Below are positions 1 through 7,645 of a stretch of DNA of 64,000 nucleotides, one piece after another. The notes beneath the pieces were generated by a model. The model ran no database searches and had not been told where the DNA came from. It saw nothing but the letters and a program-made list of their open reading frames with translations. Every line of letters begins with the position of its first letter. Position 1 is the first letter of the stretch. A program made the position numbers and the translations under genes. Source of the DNA: Actinomadura atramentaria DSM 43919 (lineage in GTDB: Bacteria > Actinomycetota > Actinomycetes > Streptosporangiales > Streptosporangiaceae); assembly GCF_000381885.1 (NCBI RefSeq), contig NZ_KB907208.1, positions 558,001-622,000 on the forward strand. Direction: 5' to 3'.

Positions 1-53
1 CGAAACCGAACTCCAACTGTCCGTTCACCTACTCGGGCGGAGGCGGGAAATGA
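1..53 (+). CDS. C-terminal end of an MCE-family protein (probably MceD)
   Basis: Only the last 16 codons are in the window, read from base 3 to the TGA at 51-53. The tail ends in a Cys-Pro-Phe-Thr-Tyr stretch followed by Ser and four Gly. The stop overlaps the ATG of the next mce gene (ATGA), as expected inside an mce operon, so this should be the gene preceding the MceE-like lipoprotein. Assignment rests on position more than on sequence. Confidence 0.6.
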   Translation, partial: KPNSNCPFTYSGGGGK

Positions 54-1195
54 GACGCGCCGTGGCGCTCGCGCTGGCCGCGTCGGTGGCGCTGCCGGGC
101 TCGCTGTCGGGCTGCTCGCTGCGGACGGCGGGCGCGCCCAAGGGCCATCTGACGCTGACGGCGACGTTCACCGACGCGCAGGGGCTCGTCGCCGGGCACA
201 GCGTGAAGATGTCGGACGTGACGATCGGCAGCGTCACGAAGGTCCAGCTCACGTCCGACTACAGGACGAAGGTCACCGTCTCGATCAAGGACGGGGTGCG
301 GCTGCCGGTCGGCACCCACGCCGAGGTGAAGGTGACCTCGCTGCTCGGTGAGAACTATGTGGACCTGACGCTGCCGCCGGGCGGCCGCACCGACACCGGC
401 CCGTTCCTGGCGAACCACGCGGCGATCGCGGACACGAGCGTGCAGCCCGCGTTCGAGCAGGTCGTCGGCCAGGCCGGGCCGCTGCTGAAGGCGCTGGCGG
501 GCGACGACGTCGCGACGGTCGTCAACGCGGGCGCGACCGCGCTGGACGGCAACGGGCCGAAGCTGAACAGCACGATCCGCCAGTCCGCCGAACTGCTCCA
601 GATGTTCGCCGACCAGCGCAAGGCGCTCGGTGAGGCGGTGGACAACTTCGCCAAGCTGGGCCGGTCGCTGGCGGCGGGCAAGGACGCGCTCGGCGCGGCC
701 CCCGCCGAGCTGGAGAAGGCGTCGCGGGTCCTCAACGAGGACAAGGACAAGATCGTCCACGCGGTCGAGCAGCTCACCGAGATGGCCCGGCAGCTCAACG
801 ACAAGGTGCTGGAGGGCCGGGTCGCGCGGTTCCGCGAGCTGCTCAAGGACGTCGACCCCGTCCTCGCGCAGCTCGGGAGCAACCGCAAGCGGCTGACGGC
901 GCTGGTGGACGGGCTCGTCACGTTCTCCGAGAAGCTGCCGAAGGCGACCTGGGACGGGCAGATCCTGCTGTACCCGATCCTCAAGGTGACCTGGCCGAAC
1001 GGCACCCCGGTCATCCCCGAGGCCCCGGCCGCCGGGGGCTCGAAGGCGGCGGACCAGGGGAAGAAGAAGACCTCCGGCGCGAAGAAGGACACCGGCAAGC
1101 CGTCCGGCTCCGGCGGCGGGACGGGCATCGAGCTGCCGCCCGCGCTCCGCCAGGCGTTCCCCGACCTCGCCCGCATGCTGGAGGGACAGCGATGA
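50..1195 (+). CDS. mceE: MCE-family lipoprotein, MceE/LprK type
   Basis: Extracytoplasmic subunit of an Mce lipid/sterol importer, which works with YrbE permeases and an MlaF-like ATPase that are not in this window. The 381-residue product starts with a lipoprotein signal whose lipobox Leu-Ser-Gly-Cys puts the lipidated Cys at residue 22. One MCE/MlaD domain follows (about 34-112, with the typical GLVxGxxVxMxxVxIGxV pattern). A long helical region (about 150-290) is expected to extend the hexameric tunnel. The end is a low-complexity Lys/Gly/Ser/Pro tail. The start overlaps the upstream stop (ATGA) and the stop overlaps mceF. The lipobox and the penultimate position in the operon identify it as the E member. 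Confidence 0.9.
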   Translation: MRRAVALALAASVALPGSLSGCSLRTAGAPKGHLTLTATFTDAQGLVAGHSVKMSDVTIGSVTKVQLTSDYRTKVTVSIKDGVRLPVGTHAEVKVTSLLGENYVDLTLPPGGRTDTGPFLANHAAIADTSVQPAFEQVVGQAGPLLKALAGDDVATVVNAGATALDGNGPKLNSTIRQSAELLQMFADQRKALGEAVDNFAKLGRSLAAGKDALGAAPAELEKASRVLNEDKDKIVHAVEQLTEMARQLNDKVLEGRVARFRELLKDVDPVLAQLGSNRKRLTALVDGLVTFSEKLPKATWDGQILLYPILKVTWPNGTPVIPEAPAAGGSKAADQGKKKTSGAKKDTGKPSGSGGGTGIELPPALRQAFPDLARMLEGQR

Positions 1196-2517
1196 CGCGG
1201 CGCCTCACCATCAACCTCGCGGTGTTCGCGACGCTGGCCGTCGTCATGGTCGTGTGGGCGTTCCGCAACGTCGTCCACTTCGACTTCATCGAGCGGCCGT
1301 ACCACCTGGTCGTGGAGTTCGAGTCGTCGCCCGGCCTGCACCCCGGGTTCGAGGTGGACTACCTCGGGCTGCGCATCGGCAAGATCGACTCGGTGAAGCT
1401 GGAGAAGGACCGCGTCGTCGTCCGCCTCGACATCGACCGGGGCGTGACGGTGCCGCAGGGCGTGAAGGCCGCCGCCGCCCGCAAGTCCGCGGTCGGCGAG
1501 CCGGTCGTCGAGCTGACGCCGGGGCCGGGCGGGATCAACGCGCCCGCGATGAAGGCCGGGACCGTCATCCCCAAGAGCCAGACGAGCGTGCCGCCCAAGT
1601 ACGGCGACCTGTTCGCCGCCGTCATCGACTCGCTCAAGGCCATCAACCCGAACGACGCCAAGATGCTCACGCACGAGCTGGCGGCGGGCTGGTCCGGCCG
1701 CGAGGACTCGCTGCGCCAGATCATCAACGGCGGCGACCAGCTCACCGCCACGTTCGCGCAGAACACCGAGCTGCTCGACCGGCTCACCAAGGAGTTCGGG
1801 CGGATCGGCGGCGTCCTGAACGCCAACCGGGGCGACCTCGGCGCGGGCATCGACAACCTCGCCGCCGTCACCGCCGCGCTCAGCCAGGTGCGCGGGCAGC
1901 TCACCGAACTGCGCGACCGGGGCCCCGACCTGCTCGCGACCGTCAACGGCCTGCTCGACCAGACGGGCAAGAACTTCGAATGCACGGTCGACGCGCTCGG
2001 CACGCTCGGGCTGTCGAAATACGACCCGGACTACCTGAAGGACCTCGCGGACGTCCTCAGGGCCGCGCCGATGCTGAACACCGTGCTCCACAACGTCATC
2101 GGCAACGAGGGCGGGAAGCCGGTCCTGAACGTCGTCTTCCTGATCACGCTCAAGACGACGGCGACGCTGGAGTACAAGTACCCGCTCGACCAGCCGGGCG
2201 TGAACAAGACGATCACCTGCCCGGACGGCAGCACGCCGCAGGTCGGCAAGCAGAAGCCCTACAAGTCCAAGGACCCGGGCGCGACGATCCCGACGCACGA
2301 CCCGTCCGTCGGGAAGAACGACGCGCAGATCAACGCGAAGAACGTCGCCAGCAATGACGACGACGCCTCTTCTACGGTCGGCCCGCGTTGGCTAATGTAC
2401 GTTGCCCCGGTTCTGGCGCTGCTGGTGCTGATCCGGGTGATCGCGAATTTCGTGCCCGCGCTGTCGCGCCTGACGCGGCTTCCGGCACCGCTGCGGCGGC
2501 GGCGGAAGAAGGACTGA
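1192..2517 (+). CDS. mceF: MCE-family protein, MceF type
   Basis: Last MCE subunit of the importer. Residues about 7-25 are an N-terminal membrane anchor, followed by an MCE domain (about 38-115) and a helical region with asparagine and leucine heptad character. The 441-residue product also has a second strongly hydrophobic segment near the C-terminus (about 400-422), followed by a very basic tail. MCE proteins usually have only the N-terminal anchor, so this would place both ends at the membrane. It starts four bases before the end of mceE (ATGA), and the mce-associated membrane protein follows 28 bases downstream. Confidence 0.88.
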   Translation: MTRRLTINLAVFATLAVVMVVWAFRNVVHFDFIERPYHLVVEFESSPGLHPGFEVDYLGLRIGKIDSVKLEKDRVVVRLDIDRGVTVPQGVKAAAARKSAVGEPVVELTPGPGGINAPAMKAGTVIPKSQTSVPPKYGDLFAAVIDSLKAINPNDAKMLTHELAAGWSGREDSLRQIINGGDQLTATFAQNTELLDRLTKEFGRIGGVLNANRGDLGAGIDNLAAVTAALSQVRGQLTELRDRGPDLLATVNGLLDQTGKNFECTVDALGTLGLSKYDPDYLKDLADVLRAAPMLNTVLHNVIGNEGGKPVLNVVFLITLKTTATLEYKYPLDQPGVNKTITCPDGSTPQVGKQKPYKSKDPGATIPTHDPSVGKNDAQINAKNVASNDDDASSTVGPRWLMYVAPVLALLVLIRVIANFVPALSRLTRLPAPLRRRRKKD

Positions 2518-2545
2518 CCCCGATGACCCCCGAGGAGTGCGCGAA

Positions 2546-3493
2546 GTGACCGCCAAGATCACGAAGGACAACACCGACGACGCCGCGAGCGACGCCGCCG
2601 CGGAGGCTTCGGCGGAATCCCCGGTCGAGGAGGTCGCGGACGCCGGGAAGGGCGCGGACGGCGCCGGGAAGGCCGCGCCGGGCAAGCGCAAGCGGCGGGT
2701 CCGCGTCATCGAGGTCATCGAGGACGATGACGAGGACATCGAGGACGTCATCGCCCGGATCGACGCCGAGGACGAGGCCGAGCCCGCCGACGAGGAGCCC
2801 GCCGCCGAGGAGCCCGCGGCGAAGCCGAAGGTCGCCGCGCTGCCGAAGAAGGCCAAGCCCGCCGAGCCCGCCGAGCCCGCGCCCGCCGAGCCCGAGGCGG
2901 ACGAGCCCGCGCGGCCCGGCGCGCTCGGCACGCCCGGCCTGATCGCCGTCGCGGTCGTCGTGGTGGTCCTCGCGGCGCTGGCCGTCTGGCAGTGGCGGGT
3001 CGCGGCGGGCAAGGCGTCCGAGGCGGACGACCGCGCGGACGTCGCGAAGGTCGCGAGCGCGTTCGGGGACGTCGCCGCGAACTACAGCGCGTCCAACTAC
3101 CAGGAGCAGATCGCCAAGGCCGAGAAGCTGATGGGCGGCGACCTGCTCGAGAGGTACAAGAGCCAGACCGCGCCGGGCCTGGTCAACACGTTCAAGTCGG
3201 GGCAGTCGACGGCGTCGCTGGCGTCGAAGTCCGTGGCGGTGTTCGTCGGGGACGTCAACGGCAAGCTCGCGACGGCCGTCGTCCAGGTCGACATCACCGC
3301 GACGACCGAGCAGGGCCCGACGCAGGCGCGCGCGAACCTGATCCGGCTCGCCCTCGCCAAGATCGACGGGAAGTGGAAGGTCACCAAGCAGTACGTGTCC
3401 GGGCAGGACGACCAGACGCAGCCGCAGGACCAGACCGGCGCGGCGACGCTCCCGACGCCGAGCACCAGCCCGTCCGCCAAGAAGAAGGACTGA
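2546..3493 (+). CDS. Mce-associated membrane protein
   Basis: Typical last gene of actinobacterial mce operons (Mam/Mas family), thought to stabilise the importer. It has a long cytoplasmic N-terminus rich in Asp, Glu, Ala, Pro and Lys (about 1-130), one transmembrane helix (about 135-155), and an extracytoplasmic domain resembling the NTF2-like fold of this family, then a Gln/Thr/Ser tail. The frame allows GTG at 2537 or 2546. I chose 2546 because the GAGGAG at 2530-2535 is then correctly spaced, while 2537 would sit on top of it. Confidence 0.8.
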   Translation: MTAKITKDNTDDAASDAAAEASAESPVEEVADAGKGADGAGKAAPGKRKRRVRVIEVIEDDDEDIEDVIARIDAEDEAEPADEEPAAEEPAAKPKVAALPKKAKPAEPAEPAPAEPEADEPARPGALGTPGLIAVAVVVVVLAALAVWQWRVAAGKASEADDRADVAKVASAFGDVAANYSASNYQEQIAKAEKLMGGDLLERYKSQTAPGLVNTFKSGQSTASLASKSVAVFVGDVNGKLATAVVQVDITATTEQGPTQARANLIRLALAKIDGKWKVTKQYVSGQDDQTQPQDQTGAATLPTPSTSPSAKKKD

Positions 3494-3505
3494 CCGGCCT
3501 CCCAG

Positions 3506-3540
3506 AACGCCCCGTTCCGGCGGAAGCCGGGCGGGGCGTT
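3506..3540 (+). terminator. Hairpin terminator after the mce operon
   Basis: A 9-base inverted repeat (AACGCCCCG at 3506-3514 and CGGGGCGTT at 3532-3540) begins 12 bases after the stop of the mce-associated gene and precedes the MarR gene. There is no long T tract, which is common in high-GC actinobacteria. Confidence 0.65.
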
Positions 3541-3579
3541 CGCGCGTTGGAGGGGGTGACGGGGGAAGGAGACCGGCGG

Positions 3580-4062
3580 ATGACGGTGACCCACGACGGG
3601 ACGGTTCCCGGGGACCTGCTGCATGAGTTCGGGTCGCTGCTGGGCGCGGCGACGCTGCTGGAGCGCATCGCGAACCGGGAGCTGGAGCGGCGGTGCGGGA
3701 TCAGGCACGTGGTGTTCGAGGTGCTGCTGCGGCTGTCGCCGTCCGGGGCGCGCTGCCCGGCGACGATGGGGACGCTCGCGGGGGAGCTGACGCTGACGAG
3801 CGGGGGCATGACGCGGCTGATCGACCGCATGGAGGACGCGGGCCTGGTCGTCCGCACGACCGCCGAGGGCGACCGCCGCCGCCAGCACGTGGAACTCACC
3901 GACGCCGGCTCGGCGAAACTGGCCGAGGCCCTGACCGTCCACACCGAAACACTCGCGCGCCACCTCGCGGGCCCGCTGACCCCGACCCAGCGAACGGCCC
4001 TGGCCGAAGCCCTCCGCGCCCTCCGCACCAGCGCCCGCGCCGAACTCGGCGCGTTGCCGTAG
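3580..4062 (+). CDS. MarR-family transcriptional regulator
   Basis: A 160-residue winged-helix regulator. The recognition region reads as a MarR fold: a helix with Gly-Gly-Met-Thr-Arg-Leu-Ile-Asp-Arg-Met (about 68-78) for DNA contact, then the wing containing Glu-Gly-Asp-Arg-Arg (about 91-97). Flanking helices would form the dimer interface. The ATG at 3580 is preceded by GGGGAAGGAGA. It follows the mce terminator, so it is probably a separate transcript. Its target is unknown; the neighbouring mce operon or an unlinked gene are both possible. Confidence 0.85.
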   Translation: MTVTHDGTVPGDLLHEFGSLLGAATLLERIANRELERRCGIRHVVFEVLLRLSPSGARCPATMGTLAGELTLTSGGMTRLIDRMEDAGLVVRTTAEGDRRRQHVELTDAGSAKLAEALTVHTETLARHLAGPLTPTQRTALAEALRALRTSARAELGALP

Positions 4063-4105
4063 CCCCGCGCGTCCACGCCGGCGAACGCCCGTGGACGGGC
4101 AGCGC

Positions 4106-4158
4106 CCCCGGCCGGGACCGTCGGGCCACACGGGAAACATGGCGTGTCCCGGCCGGGG
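4106..4158. terminator. Bidirectional hairpin between convergent genes
   Basis: Thirteen-base arms CCCCGGCCGGGAC (4106-4118) and GTCCCGGCCGGGG (4146-4158) flank a 27-base loop. The hairpin lies between the end of the MarR gene (+) and the end of the small-gene operon (-), so it could stop transcription from both sides. Confidence 0.55.
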
Positions 4159-4163
4159 AGTTC

Positions 4164-4481
4164 TCAGGCTGGTTCGCCGCTCCCGTCGTCCTGCCCGCGC
4201 ACATGGCGGCGCAGCGCGTGAACGTCGGGCGGTGCGCCGCCGACGCCCAACCGGGACACGATCACCAGCTCGGGCCGCAGGTAGCGGTGCCGCGCGCCCG
4301 GCTCGTCCCGGCGGGACGAGATCAGCCCCGCCTTCGCCCACCGCGCCAGGCGGGTCGGGGCGACGCCGACGAGCTTCGCGGCGAAGTCGGCGGACATCCA
4401 CCGGCCGCCCCAGATGCCGTTGACGCGGGCGACGAGTCCGATCCGCGCGGTGCGTCCGCCGGGTTGCGGATTGGTGCTCAT
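4164..4481 (-). CDS. Small MerR/excisionase-like HTH protein
   Basis: A 105-residue protein, last of five packed genes on the minus strand. Residues about 30-70 (Met-Ser-Ala-Asp-Phe-Ala-Ala-Lys-Leu-Val-Gly-Val onward, then Trp-Ala-Lys-Ala-Gly-Leu-Ile and Arg-His-Arg-Tyr) read as a winged-helix excisionase/MerR-type DNA-binding unit. The start at 4481 overlaps the preceding stop by four bases, which argues for it over longer in-frame starts. It may regulate its own operon or the divergent XRE gene. Family assignment is from the HTH pattern only. Confidence 0.6.
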   Translation of the reverse strand: MSTNPQPGGRTARIGLVARVNGIWGGRWMSADFAAKLVGVAPTRLARWAKAGLISSRRDEPGARHRYLRPELVIVSRLGVGGAPPDVHALRRHVRGQDDGSGEPA

Positions 4482-4855
4482 ACCGTCCTCTCGATGCGGT
4501 TCCTGATCAGGTCTGCGGCGGTGCTGAGGTTGTTGGCGGGGCCGATCCGCTCTTTGGTGGCGTACCAGGTGAAGCACCACGCGCCCTGGGATTTGTCGTA
4601 GTCGCAGGCGATCGTGACGGCGCCGCGCGCCGCACGGCCGCGCCTGTCCACGGGGATCACGTTGAGGACGGGCGCGAGGTCGATCACGGCGATGCCGGTC
4701 GTGTATCCGGGCAGCGCGCCGAAGCAGTAGGCGAGGTGGGTCAGGAAGGTCATGCGCTCGCGCTGCGCGAAGGGCAGACCGGTCAGGCCGCCGTCCACAT
4801 CGGGCGGCGGCGCGATGGAGGCGGCCTGCCCGGTGTTCTGGTGTCGTCCGCTCAT
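4478..4855 (-). CDS. Hypothetical protein of the XRE-associated small-gene operon
   Basis: A 125-residue protein I do not recognise. It has a disordered N-terminus, a hydrophobic middle (Phe-Leu-Thr-His-Leu-Ala-Tyr-Cys-Phe-Gly-Ala-Leu), a segment compatible with a beta sheet containing Cys-Asp-Tyr-Asp and Trp-Cys-Phe-Thr-Trp-Tyr, and a C-terminal helix. The ATG at 4855 was chosen because it starts four bases after the upstream stop; the longer in-frame extension lacks a good start. It overlaps the next gene by ATGA. Genes like this recur near XRE/DUF397 pairs in actinomycetes, but no function is known to me. Confidence 0.6.
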   Translation of the reverse strand: MSGRHQNTGQAASIAPPPDVDGGLTGLPFAQRERMTFLTHLAYCFGALPGYTTGIAVIDLAPVLNVIPVDRRGRAARGAVTIACDYDKSQGAWCFTWYATKERIGPANNLSTAADLIRNRIERTV

Positions 4856-4859
4856 CGGT

Positions 4860-5177
4860 CTACATCTCCGGCGCGACCACACGACGAATCGCCGCCGCGG
4901 CCTGCCGGGGGTCGAGGGGAAGGTCTTCACCCCACTGCCAGACGGCGCGGAGCGATCCGTCGTCGGCGACGCGGCGGAGACGGACGTCCTCGCCGTGACC
5001 GGTGCTCCGGTCACCCACGACATGGAGAAACGGCGTGCCCATCCCGTACGGCTGACGGATTTCGGCGTGCAGCGCGCCGAGCGCCGCAAGCGCCTCAGCG
5101 ATCGCCCCGAGAAACGTCCGCTCCTCGGCGTACCGGTCGGCGTGTTCAGGGGACGTTGCGCACCTCTGCCCGGTCAT
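4860..5177 (-). CDS. Hypothetical protein of the XRE-associated small-gene operon
   Basis: A 105-residue protein of unknown function. The N-terminal half is helical and Ala/Leu-rich. The second half is beta-like, with conserved-looking Trp-Gln-Trp-Gly-Glu-Asp-Leu-Pro-Leu, and the end is a short helix. The ATG at 5177 overlaps the upstream stop by four bases (ATGA), which fixes the start. Translational coupling suggests it is made together with its neighbours. Confidence 0.6.
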   Translation of the reverse strand: MTGQRCATSPEHADRYAEERTFLGAIAEALAALGALHAEIRQPYGMGTPFLHVVGDRSTGHGEDVRLRRVADDGSLRAVWQWGEDLPLDPRQAAAAIRRVVAPEM

Positions 5178-5440
5178 CGGCTCGCCTCCCGGGCCGGGCC
5201 GGGTCGCTGCCCGACCCGCGCGGCCAGCTCGTCCTGCTGCGCCATCAGCCGCCGCACTCCGGTCTCGCTCGCCGCGACGACGGACGCGAGGACGCCCGCC
5301 TGCCGCTCGCGCCACGACAGGCGGACGCGGACGTTGCAGCGCCACACGCCGTCGCGCGCGGTCCGGTACGGCTCGTACCAACGGCTCGTCGGCTCGCGGT
5401 ACCCCGGCAGGGGCTCGCGGTGCTCGATGCGCGCGTTCAC
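5174..5440 (-). CDS. Hypothetical protein of the XRE-associated small-gene operon
   Basis: An 88-residue basic protein, GTG start at 5440 overlapping the upstream stop (GTGA). It contains Trp-Tyr-Glu-Pro-Tyr and Trp-Arg-Cys-Asn-Val-Arg-Val-Arg, then a helix ending in a Gln-rich segment. No family recognised. The start is supported by coupling rather than by a visible ribosome-binding site. Confidence 0.5.
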   Translation of the reverse strand: MNARIEHREPLPGYREPTSRWYEPYRTARDGVWRCNVRVRLSWRERQAGVLASVVAASETGVRRLMAQQDELAARVGQRPGPAREASR

Positions 5441-5619
5441 CGCCGCCCCCGACGCCGCGACACCTGGACATGGCGACCGCATGCCCGCTGCCGCCGATGC
5501 GCCGAACGCAGGCAGGCCAGGGCGAGAAATATCGCAAGCAGTGTCAGAGCGGCCAATGTGCCCGCACCTATCCCGGCGAGCACCAACCGCACACCGAGTG
5601 CGAACTGATCGCTGATCAT
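5437..5619 (-). CDS. Small single-span membrane protein
   Basis: A 60-residue protein with one transmembrane helix (about 10-35, Leu/Ala/Gly-rich) and a very basic Arg-rich C-terminus, so the tail should stay in the cytoplasm. It is the first gene of the minus-strand run and has AAGGGG upstream of its ATG. It is divergent from the XRE regulator at 5778, with a palindrome-bearing intergenic region between them, so the regulator plausibly controls it. Confidence 0.5.
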   Translation of the reverse strand: MISDQFALGVRLVLAGIGAGTLAALTLLAIFLALACLRSAHRRQRACGRHVQVSRRRGRR

Positions 5620-5677
5620 CACACCCCTTTCCGGGGATTCCGCGCACGGTCGCCCTGTATCTCCGAGGTAAGGCGAA

Positions 5678-5751
5678 TGTCCCCTGCGTTCTTCGTCGGT
5701 CTGGGGGACAAGCGTGACGTGGGCTGAGTAGCTTCGCCATATCTCGCGAGA
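5678..5751. promoter_or_regulatory. Divergent regulatory region with two dyads
   Basis: Between the small-gene operon and the XRE gene there is a 7-base inverted repeat (TGTCCCC at 5678-5684 and GGGGACA at 5704-5710) and a perfect 10-base palindrome TCTCGCGAGA (5742-5751), 26 bases before the XRE start. These are reasonable operator candidates for the XRE protein; the binding claim is inference. Confidence 0.35.
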
Positions 5752-5777
5752 CAATCGAGAGTCACGGAGGGTGCAGG

Positions 5778-6581
5778 ATGAGCGCCGCTGAGTCGATCGA
5801 CCCCCTGTCCGGTCTGTGGGACACACTGGCCGTTACCCTGCGGCTTCTTCGCAAGAACGCGGGGATGTCGCAGGCCGAGGTCGGCAGGATCGTGAGGGCC
5901 GACCACAAGACGATCTCGAACTGGGAGGCGCGGAGGAACGCCCCGCCCATCGAAGCCATGCGTGAACTCGACAAAACATGGGGAACCGGCGGAATCCTGG
6001 AGTCCCTGCATTACCACGCGAGCCACCTGGCGGCCCCGCTGGAATTCCTCGCCGCGGTCGAGTACGAGGCCGCTGCGACGGTCATTCGGCTGTCGGGCGT
6101 CGCGTTCATCCCGGGCTTGTTCCAGACGCCCGAGTACGCGCGGGCGGTGTTCGAACAGGCAGGTGAACCGGATGTGAAGGGGCAGGTAGCCGTACGTACG
6201 CAGCGGCAATCCATCCTCGCGCGCGAAAACCCTCCGTACATCTCTGCGCTCATCTCGGAGATCGCGCTTTTGCTGACCCCGCTGCCGCTGAAGCGTGCTC
6301 AGTTCGCTCGACTGTTGGAAGTCGCCAGCCTCCCCCACGTCACGCTGCGACTGCTCCCGGCCGACGCGGGATTGCAGTCCGGATTGGGAGGTGACTTCTA
6401 TATCTACTCAACGCCCACGCGTGAGGTCGGGTACGTCGAGACCCCGGCGCGAGGCTCGCTGATTGCCGAGACGGGAGACCTGCGTAAACTCGTGGTCGCG
6501 CACGACCGCACGGCGGGTGCTGCGCTCTCGCCGGATGCGACCCGCGCGCACCTTAAGAGTCTGATCGACACCGAGGGATGA
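5778..6581 (+). CDS. XRE-family regulator with DUF5753 sensor domain (Scr1-type)
   Basis: A 267-residue regulator with an N-terminal helix-turn-helix (about 17-70, including Gly-Met-Ser-Gln-Ala-Glu-Val-Gly) and a DUF5753 domain (about 85-260), recognisable by the Pro-Gly-Leu-Phe-Gln-Thr-Pro-Glu-Tyr-Ala-Arg motif. In this family the partner is a short DUF397 protein, and such pairs behave like antitoxin/toxin-style or developmental switches in Streptomyces. Here a DUF397 gene starts four bases downstream. GGAGGGTGCAGG precedes the ATG. Confidence 0.88.
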   Translation: MSAAESIDPLSGLWDTLAVTLRLLRKNAGMSQAEVGRIVRADHKTISNWEARRNAPPIEAMRELDKTWGTGGILESLHYHASHLAAPLEFLAAVEYEAAATVIRLSGVAFIPGLFQTPEYARAVFEQAGEPDVKGQVAVRTQRQSILARENPPYISALISEIALLLTPLPLKRAQFARLLEVASLPHVTLRLLPADAGLQSGLGGDFYIYSTPTREVGYVETPARGSLIAETGDLRKLVVAHDRTAGAALSPDATRAHLKSLIDTEG

Positions 6582-6584
6582 CCC

Positions 6585-6773
6585 GTGACCACTTGGCGCA
6601 AGAGCAGCCGCAGCGCGAACTCAGGACAGACCAACTGTGTGGAGGTCGGGCGTCTTCCCCGCACGATCGGCCTGCGCGACAGCAAGAACCCCGGCAAGGG
6701 CCACCTGGCGGTGAACCGCTCCGCGTTCGCCGGGCTGCTCGCGGATGTGAAGTCGGGCGCGCTGGACCTGTGA
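6585..6773 (+). CDS. DUF397 protein, copy 1
   Basis: A 62-residue protein with the DUF397 pattern: Trp-Arg-Lys-Ser-Ser at the start, then Asn-Cys-Val-Glu-Val, Arg-Asp-Ser-Lys-Asn-Pro, and a C-terminal Phe-Ala-Gly-Leu-Leu. GTG start four bases after the XRE stop. DUF397 proteins pair with XRE/DUF5753 regulators. A second copy lies 170 bases downstream and shares a 79-base perfect match (6639-6717 with 6997-7075). Confidence 0.85.
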   Translation: MTTWRKSSRSANSGQTNCVEVGRLPRTIGLRDSKNPGKGHLAVNRSAFAGLLADVKSGALDL

Positions 6774-6790
6774 CCAACGCCTGAGCGCGC

Positions 6791-6820
6791 GGCCCCGGCG
6801 GGAGACACCCCACCGGGGCC
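6791..6820 (+). terminator. Hairpin after DUF397 copy 1
   Basis: Eight-base arms GGCCCCGG (6791-6798) and CCGGGGCC (6813-6820), 17 bases past the DUF397 stop. Confidence 0.55.
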
Positions 6821-6942
6821 GCCGCCGTTCCACCGAACCCCGCGTCAACCCCTGACGGCCGAGTCCGGCCGAGGCAGCGTCAGCACGGGACCCACCGGGT
6901 ACCCCGACCCCGACCGACCCTCGACGGCAAGGAGCCGGTGCG

Positions 6943-7131
6943 ATGGCCACATGGCGCAAGAGCACCCGCAGCGCGGATTCCGGCCAGACCAACTGCGTGG
7001 AGGTCGGGCGTCTTCCCCGCACGATCGGCCTGCGCGACAGCAAGAACCCCGGCAAGGGCCACCTGGCGGTGAACCACGCGGCGTTCGCCGATCTGCTTTC
7101 CGGCGTGAAGTCGGGCGCGCTGGACCTGTAA
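6943..7131 (+). CDS. DUF397 protein, copy 2
   Basis: A 62-residue paralogue of the gene at 6585, differing at only a few residues near both ends. ATG start preceded by AAGGAG. It has its own upstream spacer and downstream hairpin, so it may be transcribed apart from the XRE gene. The near identity suggests recent duplication or gene conversion. Confidence 0.83.
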   Translation: MATWRKSTRSADSGQTNCVEVGRLPRTIGLRDSKNPGKGHLAVNHAAFADLLSGVKSGALDL

Positions 7132-7153
7132 CGCAACGCCCGAGCACGCCGCC

Positions 7154-7173
7154 CCGGCGGGACGTCCCGCCGG
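7154..7173 (+). terminator. Perfect 20-base palindrome after DUF397 copy 2
   Basis: CCGGCGGGACGTCCCGCCGG is a perfect palindrome 22 bases after the stop codon; likely a terminator. Confidence 0.5.
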
Positions 7174-7327
7174 AGCCGCGTGTTGTAAGGGCGCCAGTGA
7201 CCAGTGTGTGGACCAGGCGCCCGATCGCGGGTCGCCGCAGGGCGCTCCGGCGGGATGAAAGAGGACAGCATGGGCTTAAGTGCCGTCCTTGAGGGCGGGT
7301 AATGACGGCCACGCCGGTCGCCGCAGG

Positions 7328-7645
7328 TCAAACGCCGTGTCGCCTTTCGCCCGGCGGCTCGGCTGAGCAGGCCGGGCAGGGGCGGATCGTCATCGCCCTG
7401 GCGGGCCGTTCCGTCCCCAGATGGACGACCTCTCCGCGCCCCAGGCAGCGCGGGCATCCCGGTACGTCCGACGCCCCGACCTGCTCCCATACCGCTGGAG
7501 CAGGCCCGACCGGCTGCTCCTCAGCCGGTTCGTCGGTGCCGCCGACATAGCCCGCGCCCAAGCAGAACTCGCACTGAATCGCCAGCGGACCGATACGCCG
7601 TTCCCCCGACCCGCCGCAGTCCGGGCACACCAACCGATCGGTCAT
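7328..7645 (-). CDS. Small protein with four Cys pairs, DnaJ-zinc-finger-like
   Basis: A 105-residue protein. Its Cys pairs follow the DnaJ CxxCxGxG pattern: CPDCGGSG and CEFCLGAG in the N-terminal half, CPRCLGRG and a degenerate CPACSAEP in the C-terminal half. The spacing would bind two zinc ions. The middle is acidic and Pro-rich. There is no J domain. The ATG at 7645 overlaps the stop of the 45-residue zinc protein upstream (ATGA), so the two are coupled. Chaperone-like or partner-binding roles are possible; none is shown. Confidence 0.6.
   Translation of the reverse strand: MTDRLVCPDCGGSGERRIGPLAIQCEFCLGAGYVGGTDEPAEEQPVGPAPAVWEQVGASDVPGCPRCLGRGEVVHLGTERPARAMTIRPCPACSAEPPGERRHGV

Noticed and set aside
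355..2298. 647-codon minus-strand open frame across the mce genes
   Set aside because: Antisense shadow of high-GC coding; Arg/Val/Asp-rich composition without domains, opposite a well-supported mce operon.
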